A DNA stretch of 64,000 nt from Eustoma russellianum. Taxonomy: Eukaryota > Streptophyta > Magnoliopsida > Gentianales > Gentianaceae. The notes beneath the pieces were generated by a model, which saw nothing but the letters and a program-made list of their open reading frames with translations, was not told the origin of the DNA and made no database searches. How positions within the stretch are numbered: position 1 is the stretch's first letter; every line of letters begins with the position of its first letter. Shown here piece by piece: positions 22,112 through 32,095 of the stretch. The stretch is from NCBI GenBank assembly GCA_036186865.1, contig AP025048.1:25783397-25847396 (forward strand), in the 5' to 3' direction. The translations under genes and the position numbers were made by a program.

Positions 22112-22173
22112 ACTTTGTATTTTGTTTAGGAAGTTTTATAACTTTGTTTATGTGAAATGTAAGGCTGTGGGGT

Positions 22174-22181
22174 TATATATA
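22174..22181 (-). promoter_or_regulatory. TATA box for small CACTA gene, copy 1
   Basis: TATATATA on both strands, about 63-70 bp upstream of the ATG at 22111. The subterminal GCGACGA words lie just beyond it. Confidence 0.5.
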
Positions 22182-22801
22182 GGTAAAAATAGCGACGACA
22201 TAGCGACGAATCTGCGACCAATTTATTGTCCGTTACTCAACATCGGAAGATGTGCGGGCGTGACACTTCGTTTGAACAAGCGATGGATTAGCGAGAAACT
22301 AGCGACGACTTAGCGACGTAAGGTCATCGTACGTTGTAACCATCGGGCACTGTGCGGACACGGCCGTTGGGTGAATAGCGACGCCGTAACGACGCCTATA
22401 GCGACGAAACGCATCGTATGGTGTGAAGATACGACGGTGTGCGCCGCTATTTCGTCGGTAAAGCGTCGCTAAATTCCCAGAAATATAAACACGGATAATC
22501 AAAGAAATAAATTCGTCGGTTATTAGGTTCTCGTCGTTGTATTAAGTTTTGTCGGTATGTAGTCGCTGTTTAGTCGGTGAATTAGTCGTCGCAAATTTTT
22601 TTGATTTACATTTCGTTTGTATTTTAGCGTCATCTGTATTTTAGCGTCGTCGAGATTTGTAAGGGATTAAACACGTGTTTAAATTAAGAAAAAGAAAGCG
22701 ATGATTGGGAAAAAAAACTTCATTACTAGAGAATTAAAAATTACAAAATACTTAAAGAAAAAACTGAAAGTAAATCTAAAAGAAAAGCGGAGAGGAGCCG
22801 T

Positions 22802-23163
22802 TCACTGCTCGTCATCCGAACAGAGAGTAGCAACACTCTCCGCGCACGCCTTCAGGAGGCGTCTCAGGTGCGCAGCTTTGGCTTTGACCCGCATCTGCCT
22901 TCTGTCCAGTATCTGAGACGCTGATCATGTTGCTTAAGCACCTCCCTCATCTCCTCTACTGTGTTCCACATCTCCTTTATTTCTACACGAGTATCGCCAA
23001 TTTGGCGATCCTCTTGCCGCCTTGGCCCCTCCACAGAAGCTTCGGAGGAGTCAGCCGGTGGGGGTGGTTGTGGTTGTGGAGGAACCGGTGCGGGTGGTTG
23101 AAGAGCCCATCCTGGGTTCGTACAACCTCTACCACAGCTTGCATGTGCCTTAGTACGAACCAT
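22802..23163 (-). pseudogene. Small proline-rich CACTA protein, copy 2, frameshifted
   Basis: Paralogue of 21779-22111. From the ATG at 23163 the frame encodes PPAPVPPQPQPPPPAD and a helical segment (EIKEMWNTVEEMREVLKQ), but ends at TGA near 22864. In a different frame, the sequence after about 22925 encodes a C-terminus (RRQMRVKAKAAHLRRLLKAC...SDDEQ) clearly homologous to copy 1. A one-base frameshift near 22920-22930, or an unrecognised intron, therefore separates the halves. The shared tail in a different frame shows that the C-terminus was once protein-coding and under constraint. Confidence 0.65.
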
Positions 23164-23438
23164 ATTTGTCTCCTTTTGTATGATTAGAAAGAAGATTTTG
23201 TTTTTTATATTAGGAGAGACACGGCAGTTTGCTGTTTATAAGGGGAAAACCACCGACGACATAGCGACGACTTAGCGACGTAAGGTCATCGTATGTTGTA
23301 ACACTCGGGCACTGTGCGGACACGGCCGTTGGGTAAATAGTGACGCCGTAGCGACGCTAATAGCGACGAAACGCATCGTATGGTGTGAAGATACGACGGT
23401 GTGCGTCGCTATAGTCGTCGGTATTTCGTCGGTAAGCG

Positions 23439-26364
23439 ATGAATGCAGACATTAATACACGCACACCATACGACGTGTTTCGTCGCTCAATGCAGACATT
23501 AATACACGCGGAGCACAACACAAAAGACGGTGAGATGTGTCATCCATCTGACGGCGAAGCTTGGAAGACGTTTGATGCGACACATTCGGGTTTTTCGTCG
23601 GAGACAAGGAACGTTAGGTTGGGGTTATGCACCGACGGGTTCAACCCGTTTGGACAGTCGGGAGAGCAGTATTCGTCGTGGCTTGTCATCGTGACGCCGT
23701 ATAATCTACCACCTTGTATGTACATGAAGAAGCCGTACATGTTCTTGACTGTGATCTCACCGGGGCCTAGGAATCCGAAACAGAAGATCGACGTATACCT
23801 ACATCCATTGATACAGGAGCTAAAGTGGTTGTGGGAGTTTGGCGTGGAGACGTTCGATGTATCGACCAAACAAAACTTCCAGCTACATGTTGCGCTGATG
23901 TGGACGATCAGCGACTTCCCAGCTTTTTCTATGTTGTCGGGGTGGAGTACAGCGGGGAAATACGCTTGCCCTTACTGCATGAAGCAAGCGAAGACGATGT
24001 CCTTGAAACATGGACATAAGTTTTGCTGGTTCGACAGCCATAGGAAGTTCCTGACCAGACGTCATTTGTACAGAAAGAACGTGACGGCGTTCATGCCTGG
24101 CATCGTTGAGAAGGACACGAAGCCCGAGATTCTCACGGGTGCGGAGGTGTTGGAGAAGATAGACAGTTGTGGATTTGTGGGGGTCGCTGATGATCCGGAC
24201 GGCAGCCACAACGCAGGCCTGGCCCGTGACTGTATCGGGTGGAAGAAGAGAAGCATATTCTGGGAGCTTCCGTACTGGAAGAGCAATATGATCCGACACA
24301 AGCTGGATGTCATGCACATTGAGAAGAAAGTGTTTGACAACATCTTTAATACAGTGCTGAATATGCCGGGAAAAACGAAAGACAATTTGAAGGCACGACT
24401 TGATATGCGCGACCTCAAAATGCGACCGGAGCTGCATTAGGTTGGCACATCCTACATGCCGAAGTCCTCGTACACGCTGACCATAGAGCAGGTCAGTGCG
24501 TTGTTAGCGTGGCTGGGGACAGCTAGATTTCCTGATGGCCATGTTTCGAACCTATCGAAGAACATCGACGTGAATAACTGCGGTTTGCACGGGATGAAGA
24601 GCAACGACTGTCACGTGTTCATGCAACGGTTAATGCCCATTGCATTCCGCGAGCTGCTTCCAAACAATGTATGGAAGCACTTACCGAGATGAGTCTGTTC
24701 TTCAGATGTCTTACATCCACGAGACTCAGGGCGGATGATATGTCAAGGATGGAGGGCGAAATCCCAGTGATCATATGCAAGCTGGAAACTGTATTCCCTC
24801 CGGCCTTCTTTGATTCAATGGAACACCTGCCAGTTCATCTACCATACGAGGCACGCATTGGTGGTCCTGTTCAGTACATGTCGATGTATCCGTTCGAGAG
24901 GTACTCTTATTTATTACGTGATATTCTTATGTGCTAAGCGCGAGCATGCTTACCAATTTGTTTCATCATGTGACGTTGGAGTATTCACTATATGAACAAA
25001 TATCTCAGGCATTTGAAGCTGAACATCAGGAACAAGGCGAAAGTCGAGGCCTCGATGTGCAATGCCTACCTGAAGGAGGAAGCCTCGACCTTCGTGTCTC
25101 ATTACTTCGAGCCAGATGTCCCGTCGAGGTGCAGATATGTTCCCCGGAACGACGACGGCATTTCCAGATCCGGTGTCCTTCCGATATTCACACATCCGAT
25201 CAGATTTCATGGACAGGGAAAGGAAATGATATTGGGGGACAGCGATCTGAAGATTGCTCATTCTTATGTTCTGCGCAACTGCCGTCAAGTTGACCGTTTC
25301 CAGAGGTATAAACGATATCCAATTTTAATTTGTAAATACCTTGCGCTACTCTATTCATTATATTACAAAGGTATACAAGGTAATCATTCGTAATTTGCTT
25401 CAGCTTGTTCGTTGATTTATTGCAAGAACGTTCACCAGGTATATCGAGCGATGCAATAAACAATGAGTTAGATGTCAAGTTTGCTGATTGGTTCAGGTGG
25501 CATGTAAGTTTACATATTTGCTGGTTACGTGTACGTCATGTGATATGCATTTATTGCCCCACTGATGTATACTTACTTGTCGTTTTATAGGCGAGCAAAG
25601 GTCATCTGGCTGACGAACAGTACGGTTACATTCTGACACCAATAGCCGAGGGTCCATTGAACAGAGTCACGCGCTACGACATGTGTTTTGTGAACGGTTA
25701 TAGATTCCACACAGTCTCCCATGCCAGTCAAAAATCGTCGGAGAACAGCGGAGTGTGTGTCAAGCGGTATGACAATAGCCCGGACGAGGATGACTTCTAC
25801 GGCTACCTTACTGACATCATTGAGCTCGAATATCCTGCATTGCCTATAAAGCGGGTGGTGCTATTCAAATTCGAATGGTACGATCCAACTCGAGAAGGTT
25901 ATCGCGCTGGCACAAAGGTTCACGACCGATATAAGTTGGTAGACATACACCAAGGGCGACGGTACAGAAAGTACGATCCATTCGTTTTGGCTAGTCAAGC
26001 GTCCCAGGTGTACTATCTATCGTATCCGACGACGAGGATGAATGCGAGCTCAAAAGACTGGCGAGCCGTGTGCAAAGTGAAATCGAGCAAGTTTGATGTC
26101 AGTATCCAGCCGGGTTCAGTTGGCATGGATGTCGCATTTCAAGAAGAAAACCCGTGCGTTGTGGATACGACACATGTTGAACTGCACAATCTCCCTCTAG
26201 ATGACCCGAACGGCGGTTTCATCGAAATTCATCTCAACATACAACCGGCTGACAATATTGAAGATGTAGGCGAAGACGAATACGAGGATGAAGAGGACGA
26301 TGAGCATGTAGATGAAGATGAAAATGAAGATGCGTATGAGGATGCGGATGAAAATGAAGATTGA
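23439..26364 (+). pseudogene. tnp2: CACTA tnp2-like transposase, N-terminally truncated
   Basis: Transposase of the TNP2 family (Transposase_21), followed by DUF4218 and DUF4216 modules typical of plant CACTA proteins. Exon 1 opens at 23439 and shows DGEAWKTFDATHSGFS, LCTDGFNPFG, FPAFSMLSGWSTAGKYACPY and LDVMHIEKKVFDNIF. The usual ~250 N-terminal residues, including the transposase-associated domain, are missing. A TAG at 24438-24440 interrupts it, and a one-base deletion near 24673 shifts frame into DUF4218 (LTEMSLFFRCL...VHLPYEARIGGPVQYM). Predicted introns 24901-24981, 25306-25403 and 25504-25590 keep frame and have GT..AG ends. The last exon carries DUF4216 (RYDMCFVNGYRFHT...) and an Asp/Glu-rich tail, ending at TGA 26362-26364. 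Not functional. Confidence 0.88.
23442..23509. repeat. 21-bp direct repeats, 47 bp apart
   Basis: The word starting 'aatgcagacattaatacac' occurs at 23442 and 23489. It lies exactly where the tnp2-like gene loses its N-terminus and may mark the deletion junction. Confidence 0.8.
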
Positions 26365-26473
26365 CGTTAGTCAAAATTTTTATGTACCTCTTTATGTGAA
26401 AGTGTGTATGTGTTGATGTACTTATACACATGTATATACATAATGTGTGTCTGTAAGTACTTTATATTTTCTA

Positions 26474-27300
26474 TTATTTTTTTACAATACTAAAGAGCGT
26501 CGACGATTTACCGACGAAACGTGTCGTCACACATTTGGAATAACGACGACACAAGAAATAGCGACGAAAACCTATCGCTATTTCGTCGCAAAATTTCGAA
26601 ATTAAACCAGAAATCCATGTCCTTCTTCCCCATTTCAGCCCCCGCCCATTTCCTCCCCCGCGAAATCTCCCTCCCCCGCGACTTCTCCCTCCCCCACGAA
26701 ATCTCCCCACCGCCGCTCCTCCAGCTTCTGCCATTCTCCGGTGACCTCCTTCTCCGGTTAGTTTTTCTTCCTATTTCGTTTTTAATGCTTTTAATTAGTT
26801 ATAGATTCAATTCTTTGTTTTGAGTTTGGGTTGTGGGTGTTGGTGGTGGGTTGGGGACTATAGAGAGGGCTGTGGGGCGGGGCTGTGGTGGTTGGGGGTG
26901 GCTGTGGGTGGGGGTTCACCAAGAAAGCTGGACCGCGAATGGCGAATGGGTTGGGGCCTATGGGGAGGGCCGTGGGGCGGTCGGGGTGGTGAATGGCGGA
27001 GCAGTGGTGGTTGGAGGTGGCTGTCGGTGGGGCTGGGTGGGGCGGGGTGGGGCTAGGTGGGGCTGGGTGGTGCGAGGTGGGGCTGGGTGGTGCGAGGTGG
27101 GGCTGGGTGGTACGGGGTAGGGCTGGGCTGGGCAGGTGTTGGGCAGGTGCTGGGTGATGCTGGGTGGTGTTGGGGTGGGTAAGGCAGTGGGGTGGTGTAG
27201 GGCAGTGGGTGGTGGCGCTGAGTTGGGTTTCCATGTCCGACGACATATGAAGCAAGCATGTTGGTGATCATGTGGCTAAGGTATGTTTGGGCAGCCCCTA
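26474..27300. repeat. Pyrimidine-rich stretch and G-rich minisatellite
   Basis: 26630-26720 is C/T-rich ('cccccgcgaaatctccct' repeats). 26820-27235 is almost entirely G/T on the plus strand, with units such as 'ggtggggctgggtggtgcga' repeated (about 20-26 bp), and many runs of three or four G. Long open frames here on either strand are low-complexity artefacts. It lies between the two transposase genes, upstream of the second. Confidence 0.85.
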
Positions 27301-27706
27301 ATGCTCTTAAATTCTCAATTTTTATGCCTATTTTATGTTACAAGTGATGTATTAAGTAATTTTTATTTATTTTTCAAGTTTGAAGCTCAAATGATGTATA
27401 TTATTGAAGCCATGTATTTTGTTTAGCTAGTTTATGGTTGAAGCCTGTTTGTTGTTAAACTGAATTGTGTTTACTTTGGGCAGCCCATAATTCTCTTAAA
27501 TTTACTATTTTTATGCATAATTCATGTTACAAGTGATGTATCATAAGGATGTAGAGGTGATGTATATTTTGAAGTGTAATTTTTTTAAAGGTGATGCATA
27601 TTTATGCTTTAAGTTTCAAGTTCAAGTAATGTATACTTTGAAGTGTAATTTGATGATGAAGTTTGATTATGTAGTTTGGTTAATCATGTCATGTTGTTTG
27701 GATTTG

Positions 27707-27776
27707 GATTTGTCTTGGGAGAGGCTATTAAGGCCGGGAAACCTCCGATAAATGAATAGGTCATGCCGAAATTTTC
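27707..27776 (+). repeat. ~70-bp repeat, copy 1
   Basis: 'cttgggaga.gc..ttaaggccgggaaacctccgataaa.gaataggtcatgccgaaattt' recurs at about 28936-29010 with few changes. Copy 1 is upstream of the second transposase gene; copy 2 is in its third predicted intron. Confidence 0.85.
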
Positions 27777-27903
27777 AAAATTATTAATATCTTGCATTAA
27801 ATGTATGTAAACACTTGTCATTTTTTGGGCATCTTATTTGTTTGGCCAACCAACCCTAAACTTGTTGAATGTGCCTTTTAAATTTTTCACCCTTGCAGAT
27901 CTG

Positions 27904-29741
27904 ATGGCTAGTGAGGGTTTACCTACTCGACCCACCTACCCACCAGCCAGACAGGTCCTCTCAGGATAGTTCGATTTGTTCGTTTCTCAGCATGAGCTGC
28001 TTGGTTTGGTGTCGACCGCCGCTCTGGCTGCAGACGCGGACCTTTTAGGGCCTGCCGATAGGTCCGCACCCCCCCCAGATCTCCGACGTGACCCACACCC
28101 ACCGGTTCAGCCCATCATTCGGCGTCTGATGCGGCATCGGACGAGGGTGTCATACCACGGCGTTGTGCCCTCCTTTGGTCACATGCTACCCATACGTAAG
28201 TAATGATTTATTTTTTTAACACGTTTTCAAATCTATTTCACGAGTTATTTTTTTTAACAACTTCACCTCTTTCAGGTTTGCATCGGACTTGGGCCAGATT
28301 TCCGGTTGCATCACTCAGTCCTTCCACCTGAGGTAGGACCCTGCTGGATATGCCTAGTCCCGTGTCACCCAGCAGATACGTAGGTTCTACTGGGATGAGT
28401 TTCAGGTATTCAAATTTGAAGAATTTCACTTTTTGATGCGTAATCGATCATTATTTTTCTAACCACATTTTTATTTTTCCTCCGTATAATAATTGCAGAA
28501 GGCGTACAGCTGGCCAGCCGACATCGCCCACGACGTGGAGCAGGCCTGGAGCCAGAGGGCCGCCAAATGCTACAGGGACTTCGTCAACTCGCTTAAGACC
28601 AAGTGAGAGCATGACCCCATTTATGCGAGGCCTCCCTACGTATCCGAGGCCACCTGGGCGGGGTGGATAGAAGGGTGGCTGGACCCTACTAACCAAGCCC
28701 GTAGCGGCCGGAACGCGGCGAATCGGCGCAGCGGCAATCTACAGGCCCCGGCACCTGCCACACACTCAGGTGGTTCGGTTTCCCACGCCACCACGATGCG
28801 TGCTATGGTAAGTATTTTAATATTATATTATGTAGATTCATTGATTTCTTATGTTCCGCTGTTGTTTTTTTTGGTATTCGTATATGGTTAATGTAAGTAG
28901 TATATGTGTTCATTTGCCTTTTTCTTTTTATTTTTGATTTGACTTGGGAGATGCCTTTAAGGCCGGGATACCTCCGATAAACGAATAGGTCATGCCGAAA
29001 TTTTTGAAATTCTGGATTTCTCTAACATATTTTATTTTATTCTTTCAGCACGCGGAGATGGGGGAGCGGCCAGCCTCCTACGATCTCTTCTACAACACGC
29101 ATCGGAAGAAAGCCTCCGACGGGACGGAGGACTGGATCACGGTGAAGGCCCGCGACATCAGTGTAAGTAGTCTACGATATCATTTGTTTTTTCCTTAGTT
29201 TGTTTTATTTCTAAACCCTAAACCCTAACAATTCTTATTCTCATTTCAGGACGAGTACAACAGATTACTGGCAGAGAGGGGAGAAGAGGCCGACAAGAAC
29301 CGTGCTTATTGGGATGCGGTTCGGACCATCGGCCCTCAGAATAAGAAGAAGAGGGAGGTGTACGGGGTTAGATCAGCAGCGCCGCTATTCTTCCCCGAAG
29401 TTCTGCATCCAGGTGCTTCCTCTGAGGCCAACACCTCCGCGCCTTCTGCGACGCCAGAGGATATTTCGCGCCTGGACGCAGATCATGCGGCGATGCAGCA
29501 TGAGATGGATACCATTAGGGCGCAGCATGAGGAGAGTGTACAGGCACTGCGGTCGCAGCTCACTCAGACCCAGTAGGCGCTGCAGCAGTCGCTTCAGCAG
29601 GCGCAGCAGGAGACGAAGCAGGAAATCTCGCAGCTATCGCAGATCCTCCTCTCTTTCCTTTCCAGCTCCTCGCAGCCTCAGCCTCGTCCTCAGGATGGTC
29701 AGCCTTCTCCGCATGATCCCCATCCACCTTCCTCTGCATAG
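27904..29741 (+). pseudogene. CACTA Transposase_24-type second protein
   Basis: Second CACTA product of the 'plant transposase (Ptta/En/Spm)' type. The ATG at 27904 (MASEGLPTRP) is followed by TAG at 27967-27969. Predicted exons: 27904-28195, about 28276-28405, 28499-28807, 29049-29162 and 29250-29741, with GT..AG introns (three donors are GTAAGT). The conserved core runs FYWDEFQ/KAYSWPADIAHDVEQAW, WAGWIEGWLDPTNQAR..GRN, HSGGSVSHATTMRAM/HAEMGERP and DLFYNTHRKKASDGTEDW. A glutamine-rich coiled coil (EMDTIRAQHEESVQALRSQL) forms the C-terminus and is interrupted by TAG at 29574-29576; a TGA lies at about 28602 after SLKTK. Frame continuity from exon 1 to exon 2 fails, so it is a pseudogene. In En/Spm the analogous protein binds subterminal repeats; that role here is inference. 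Confidence 0.8.
28936..29010 (+). repeat. ~70-bp repeat, copy 2 (intronic)
   Basis: See copy 1 at 27707. It sits between the GTAAGT donor at 28808 and the acceptor at 29048. Confidence 0.85.
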
Positions 29742-29759
29742 TATTTTATTTTTTTGATT

Positions 29760-30368
29760 TTTCGTACTGACTATTTCATTTATTGTATTGACATATTCTT
29801 TGTTATTTTATATTTTATCTGACATTTATACGGATTCCATTTCATTTGTGTTGTTTAATTATACGAATTTCAATACGCAAATACCGTATTTTTGTATAAT
29901 ATTAGTAAAAATGATTTTATATACAAAATAAAATATATTATAAAAATTAAATAATAACAAAAACTATTTAATTAATAATATATTGATATTATTAATAAAT
30001 TATAAATATTTAATATTTAATATTAATTTAATATTTAATATTATTTAAATAATAGCGACGAACCTGCGACGAAACATAATGTCGCGGACCGGGCATATAA
30101 AAAAATCAAAAATTTTAAAATAGCGACGAAAAAGATATACCGACGACGGAAAAAACAGGTCACAGACCTGACAGTTTTACGTCGCAATTTTACGACGAAC
30201 CGCCGACGACCTTGTTCTCGTCGCAATATAACGACGCTGTACAGACGAAAATCACTTTGCGACAAGCCGTATAGCGACATACATATTTCGTCGCCATTTC
30301 GTCGCTATATACCATTACCGAAGAAATGGCGACGAAATAAGTCTGTCGCTATATGGCTTTTTGTGGTG
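29760..30368. repeat. CACTA right subterminal region and terminus
   Basis: An AT-rich stretch (29930-30050, repeated 'aatatttaatatt') is followed by TAGCGACGA/TCGTCGC arrays at about 30050-30350. The right TIR CTTTTTGTGGTG is at 30357-30368. No gene. Confidence 0.85.
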
Positions 30369-30703
30369 CCTATTATGTAAAGTTTCAAGCCATGCACCCT
30401 CAAATATCCACAGTAACCATATATTACTTCTTTCTTTTCGGCAGTGACCCCTTTTTTTTTACAATTCAAATGTTTTTTTTTTCAATTAACAGACAGTACA
30501 TAATTCCAACACATAATAATAATCCCACACCGGTTACAAGACAATAACTTATAAAATTTGTTTGAGATTCCGAAAGAAATCAAGCAAAGAAAAGAAAAAA
30601 AATCTTAAATATTACATATATACATGCTGGCGGAAGAAGAAACTTACGCGTATGAAATACATATCGACAAAAATATTTATACATACTGCCCGAAAATATA
30701 CTC

Positions 30704-30741
<38 letters not shown>

Positions 30742-30747
30742 ATATAT
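30369..30747 (-). repeat. LARD 3' LTR, segment 2, ending in (TA)n
   Basis: Resumes the LTR after the CCT duplication (30369-30371) and aligns with 40690-41000. It ends in about 45 bp of TA repeats (30701-30747), into which LINE A inserted. Confidence 0.85.
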
Positions 30748-30867
30748 TGGACGGCCGCTCTCACATTCCTCTCTGTGAGACAGAAACTGATTCCGGCGTC
30801 GTCGTCCGGCGAGGGAGCTACATTCCGCGGCGAAAGCTCTTCATTTCAGTCTTCGATCGCTTCTGAC

Positions 30868-32095
30868 ATGGAATCAGCGCCGCCATCTTTCGCGGTGGTA
30901 GTGGCAGGCAGTTCATCTTCGCAAAAAATCAACATTTCTCCAAAGACAGTCTCTCGATACAAAGGTATCCCCCTAATCTCCTTCTTGGATTCCGAAATTG
31001 ATGCCCTTGCTGCCCCTTTCAAATATTCATTGGTGGGTACATTCTGGTATGGGCGGCCTCCTTTGAAGGTCATACGGGATGTTTTTGAAAAAATAGGGTT
31101 TCATCACGATCTCTGAATTACCCTAATCGATCAAACACATATACTGCTGAATTTCCAGAATGAGGCTGATTATTTGCGCTGTTTCTATCGTCGCTCCTGG
31201 CATATCTCGGGCTGCCATATGCGTATCACGAAATGGACAGTGGACTTCGATCCTACCACTGATGTTCCTATAGTTCTGATTTGGATTGCATTACCGGGTC
31301 TCCCTATTCATCTTCATCGTAAAGAGGCACTTTTTGAAATAGTTCGTCCAATTGGATCCCCTCTTAAGCTTGATGTCGCCACATCTGAAGGAATTCGACC
31401 ATCGGTGGCTAGGGTCTGTGTGGAAGTTGATGTTTCTCAAGACTTGCCTCAAAAAATATATGTACAGGATAAGAATCGTTTCATATTGCAGTCTGTCGTA
31501 TATGAGGATTTGCCGTTATTTTGTACTTCATGTAGGCGATTAGGTCATGCAGTGGCTTCATGCCCTCTGGCAAAAACTTCATCGATACTGCCCCCTCTGC
31601 CTCCACCACCTCCCCGTCACCCAATCCAGCGCTAGACGCCTGTTAAAAATAAAAAATCTGCGCCTGCTGCCACAGTTACAGAAGATCAGCCACCGACTGA
31701 TCCGATGTCACCCCACGATCCGAATGCTCTTCAGGATGATAATCAGGAAAATATTATCGATGCGGCTGTTTCTGCACCATTCCATCATATTTCGGATATT
31801 GGCGAATTGGGTCATACTTCGGATAATGATCTCCCAACAAAAGATCCTCCCTTTGATATTCCGACAGTCCCGGATGAAGTTGTCCGTCGCATGCAACTCA
31901 TACCTCCTACACCGGACACGGACATACTTATCTCAAGCTTACAGGACTCCACGGACTCAGCAGAATTTTATTCCAGTCGTTCCTCATCGAAAGCGTCGGA
32001 CGAGGAAAGATCTCCCTCCTCTGCCGCCATCTACAATTCTTACGCGCAGTGCTTCTCACGCCATTCAGGGAAGTGACACTACTCTTTCTCAATGA
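30868..32095 (+). pseudogene. LINE A ORF1 (DUF4283 + CCHC), broken
   Basis: RNA-binding ORF1 of plant L1 elements. The ATG at 30868 gives MESAPPSFAVVVAG, then the DUF4283 fold (FKYSLVGTFWYGRPPLKVI ... RCFYRRSWHISGCHMRITKW). A zf-CCHC_4 knuckle reads CTSCRRLGHAVASC (about 31520-31562). Stops: TGA 31114-31116 and TAG 31633-31635 (a Trp codon in LINE D). A frameshift near 31968 moves the conserved tail (RKDLPPLPPSTILTRSASHA) to another frame, which ends at TGA 32093-32095. That stop overlaps the ORF2 start as ATGA. Confidence 0.9.

Larger units (their letters stand above)
21451..23450. repeat. ~1.03-kb tandem duplication inside CACTA
   Basis: Copy 1 (21451-22476) and copy 2 (22477 to about 23450) both start 'ccagaa(a/c/t)ata', share 'aaattcgtcggtta', and end in the 'gatacgacggtgtgcg' region. 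Each holds one small minus-strand gene with its own upstream region. Divergence is moderate, so the duplication is not recent. Confidence 0.85.
21159..30368 (+). mobile_element. CACTA/EnSpm element with CACCA termini
   Basis: 9,210 bp bounded by perfect 12-bp inverted repeats CACCACAAAAAG / CTTTTTGTGGTG and a 3-bp CCT target duplication, the superfamily's hallmark. Subterminal regions are dense in TAGCGACGA / TCGTCGCT words on both sides, as expected for transposase-binding arrays. Contents: a tandem pair of small minus-strand genes, a truncated tnp2-like gene, and a Transposase_24-type gene. It interrupts the LARD 3' LTR, and the uninterrupted LTR copy confirms a clean insertion. Both large genes carry stops, so the element is defective. 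Confidence 0.95.

Noticed and set aside
26791..27271. Proline/histidine-rich minus-strand frames of 72-154 residues
   Set aside because: They are complements of the G-rich minisatellite; composition alone explains the open frames.
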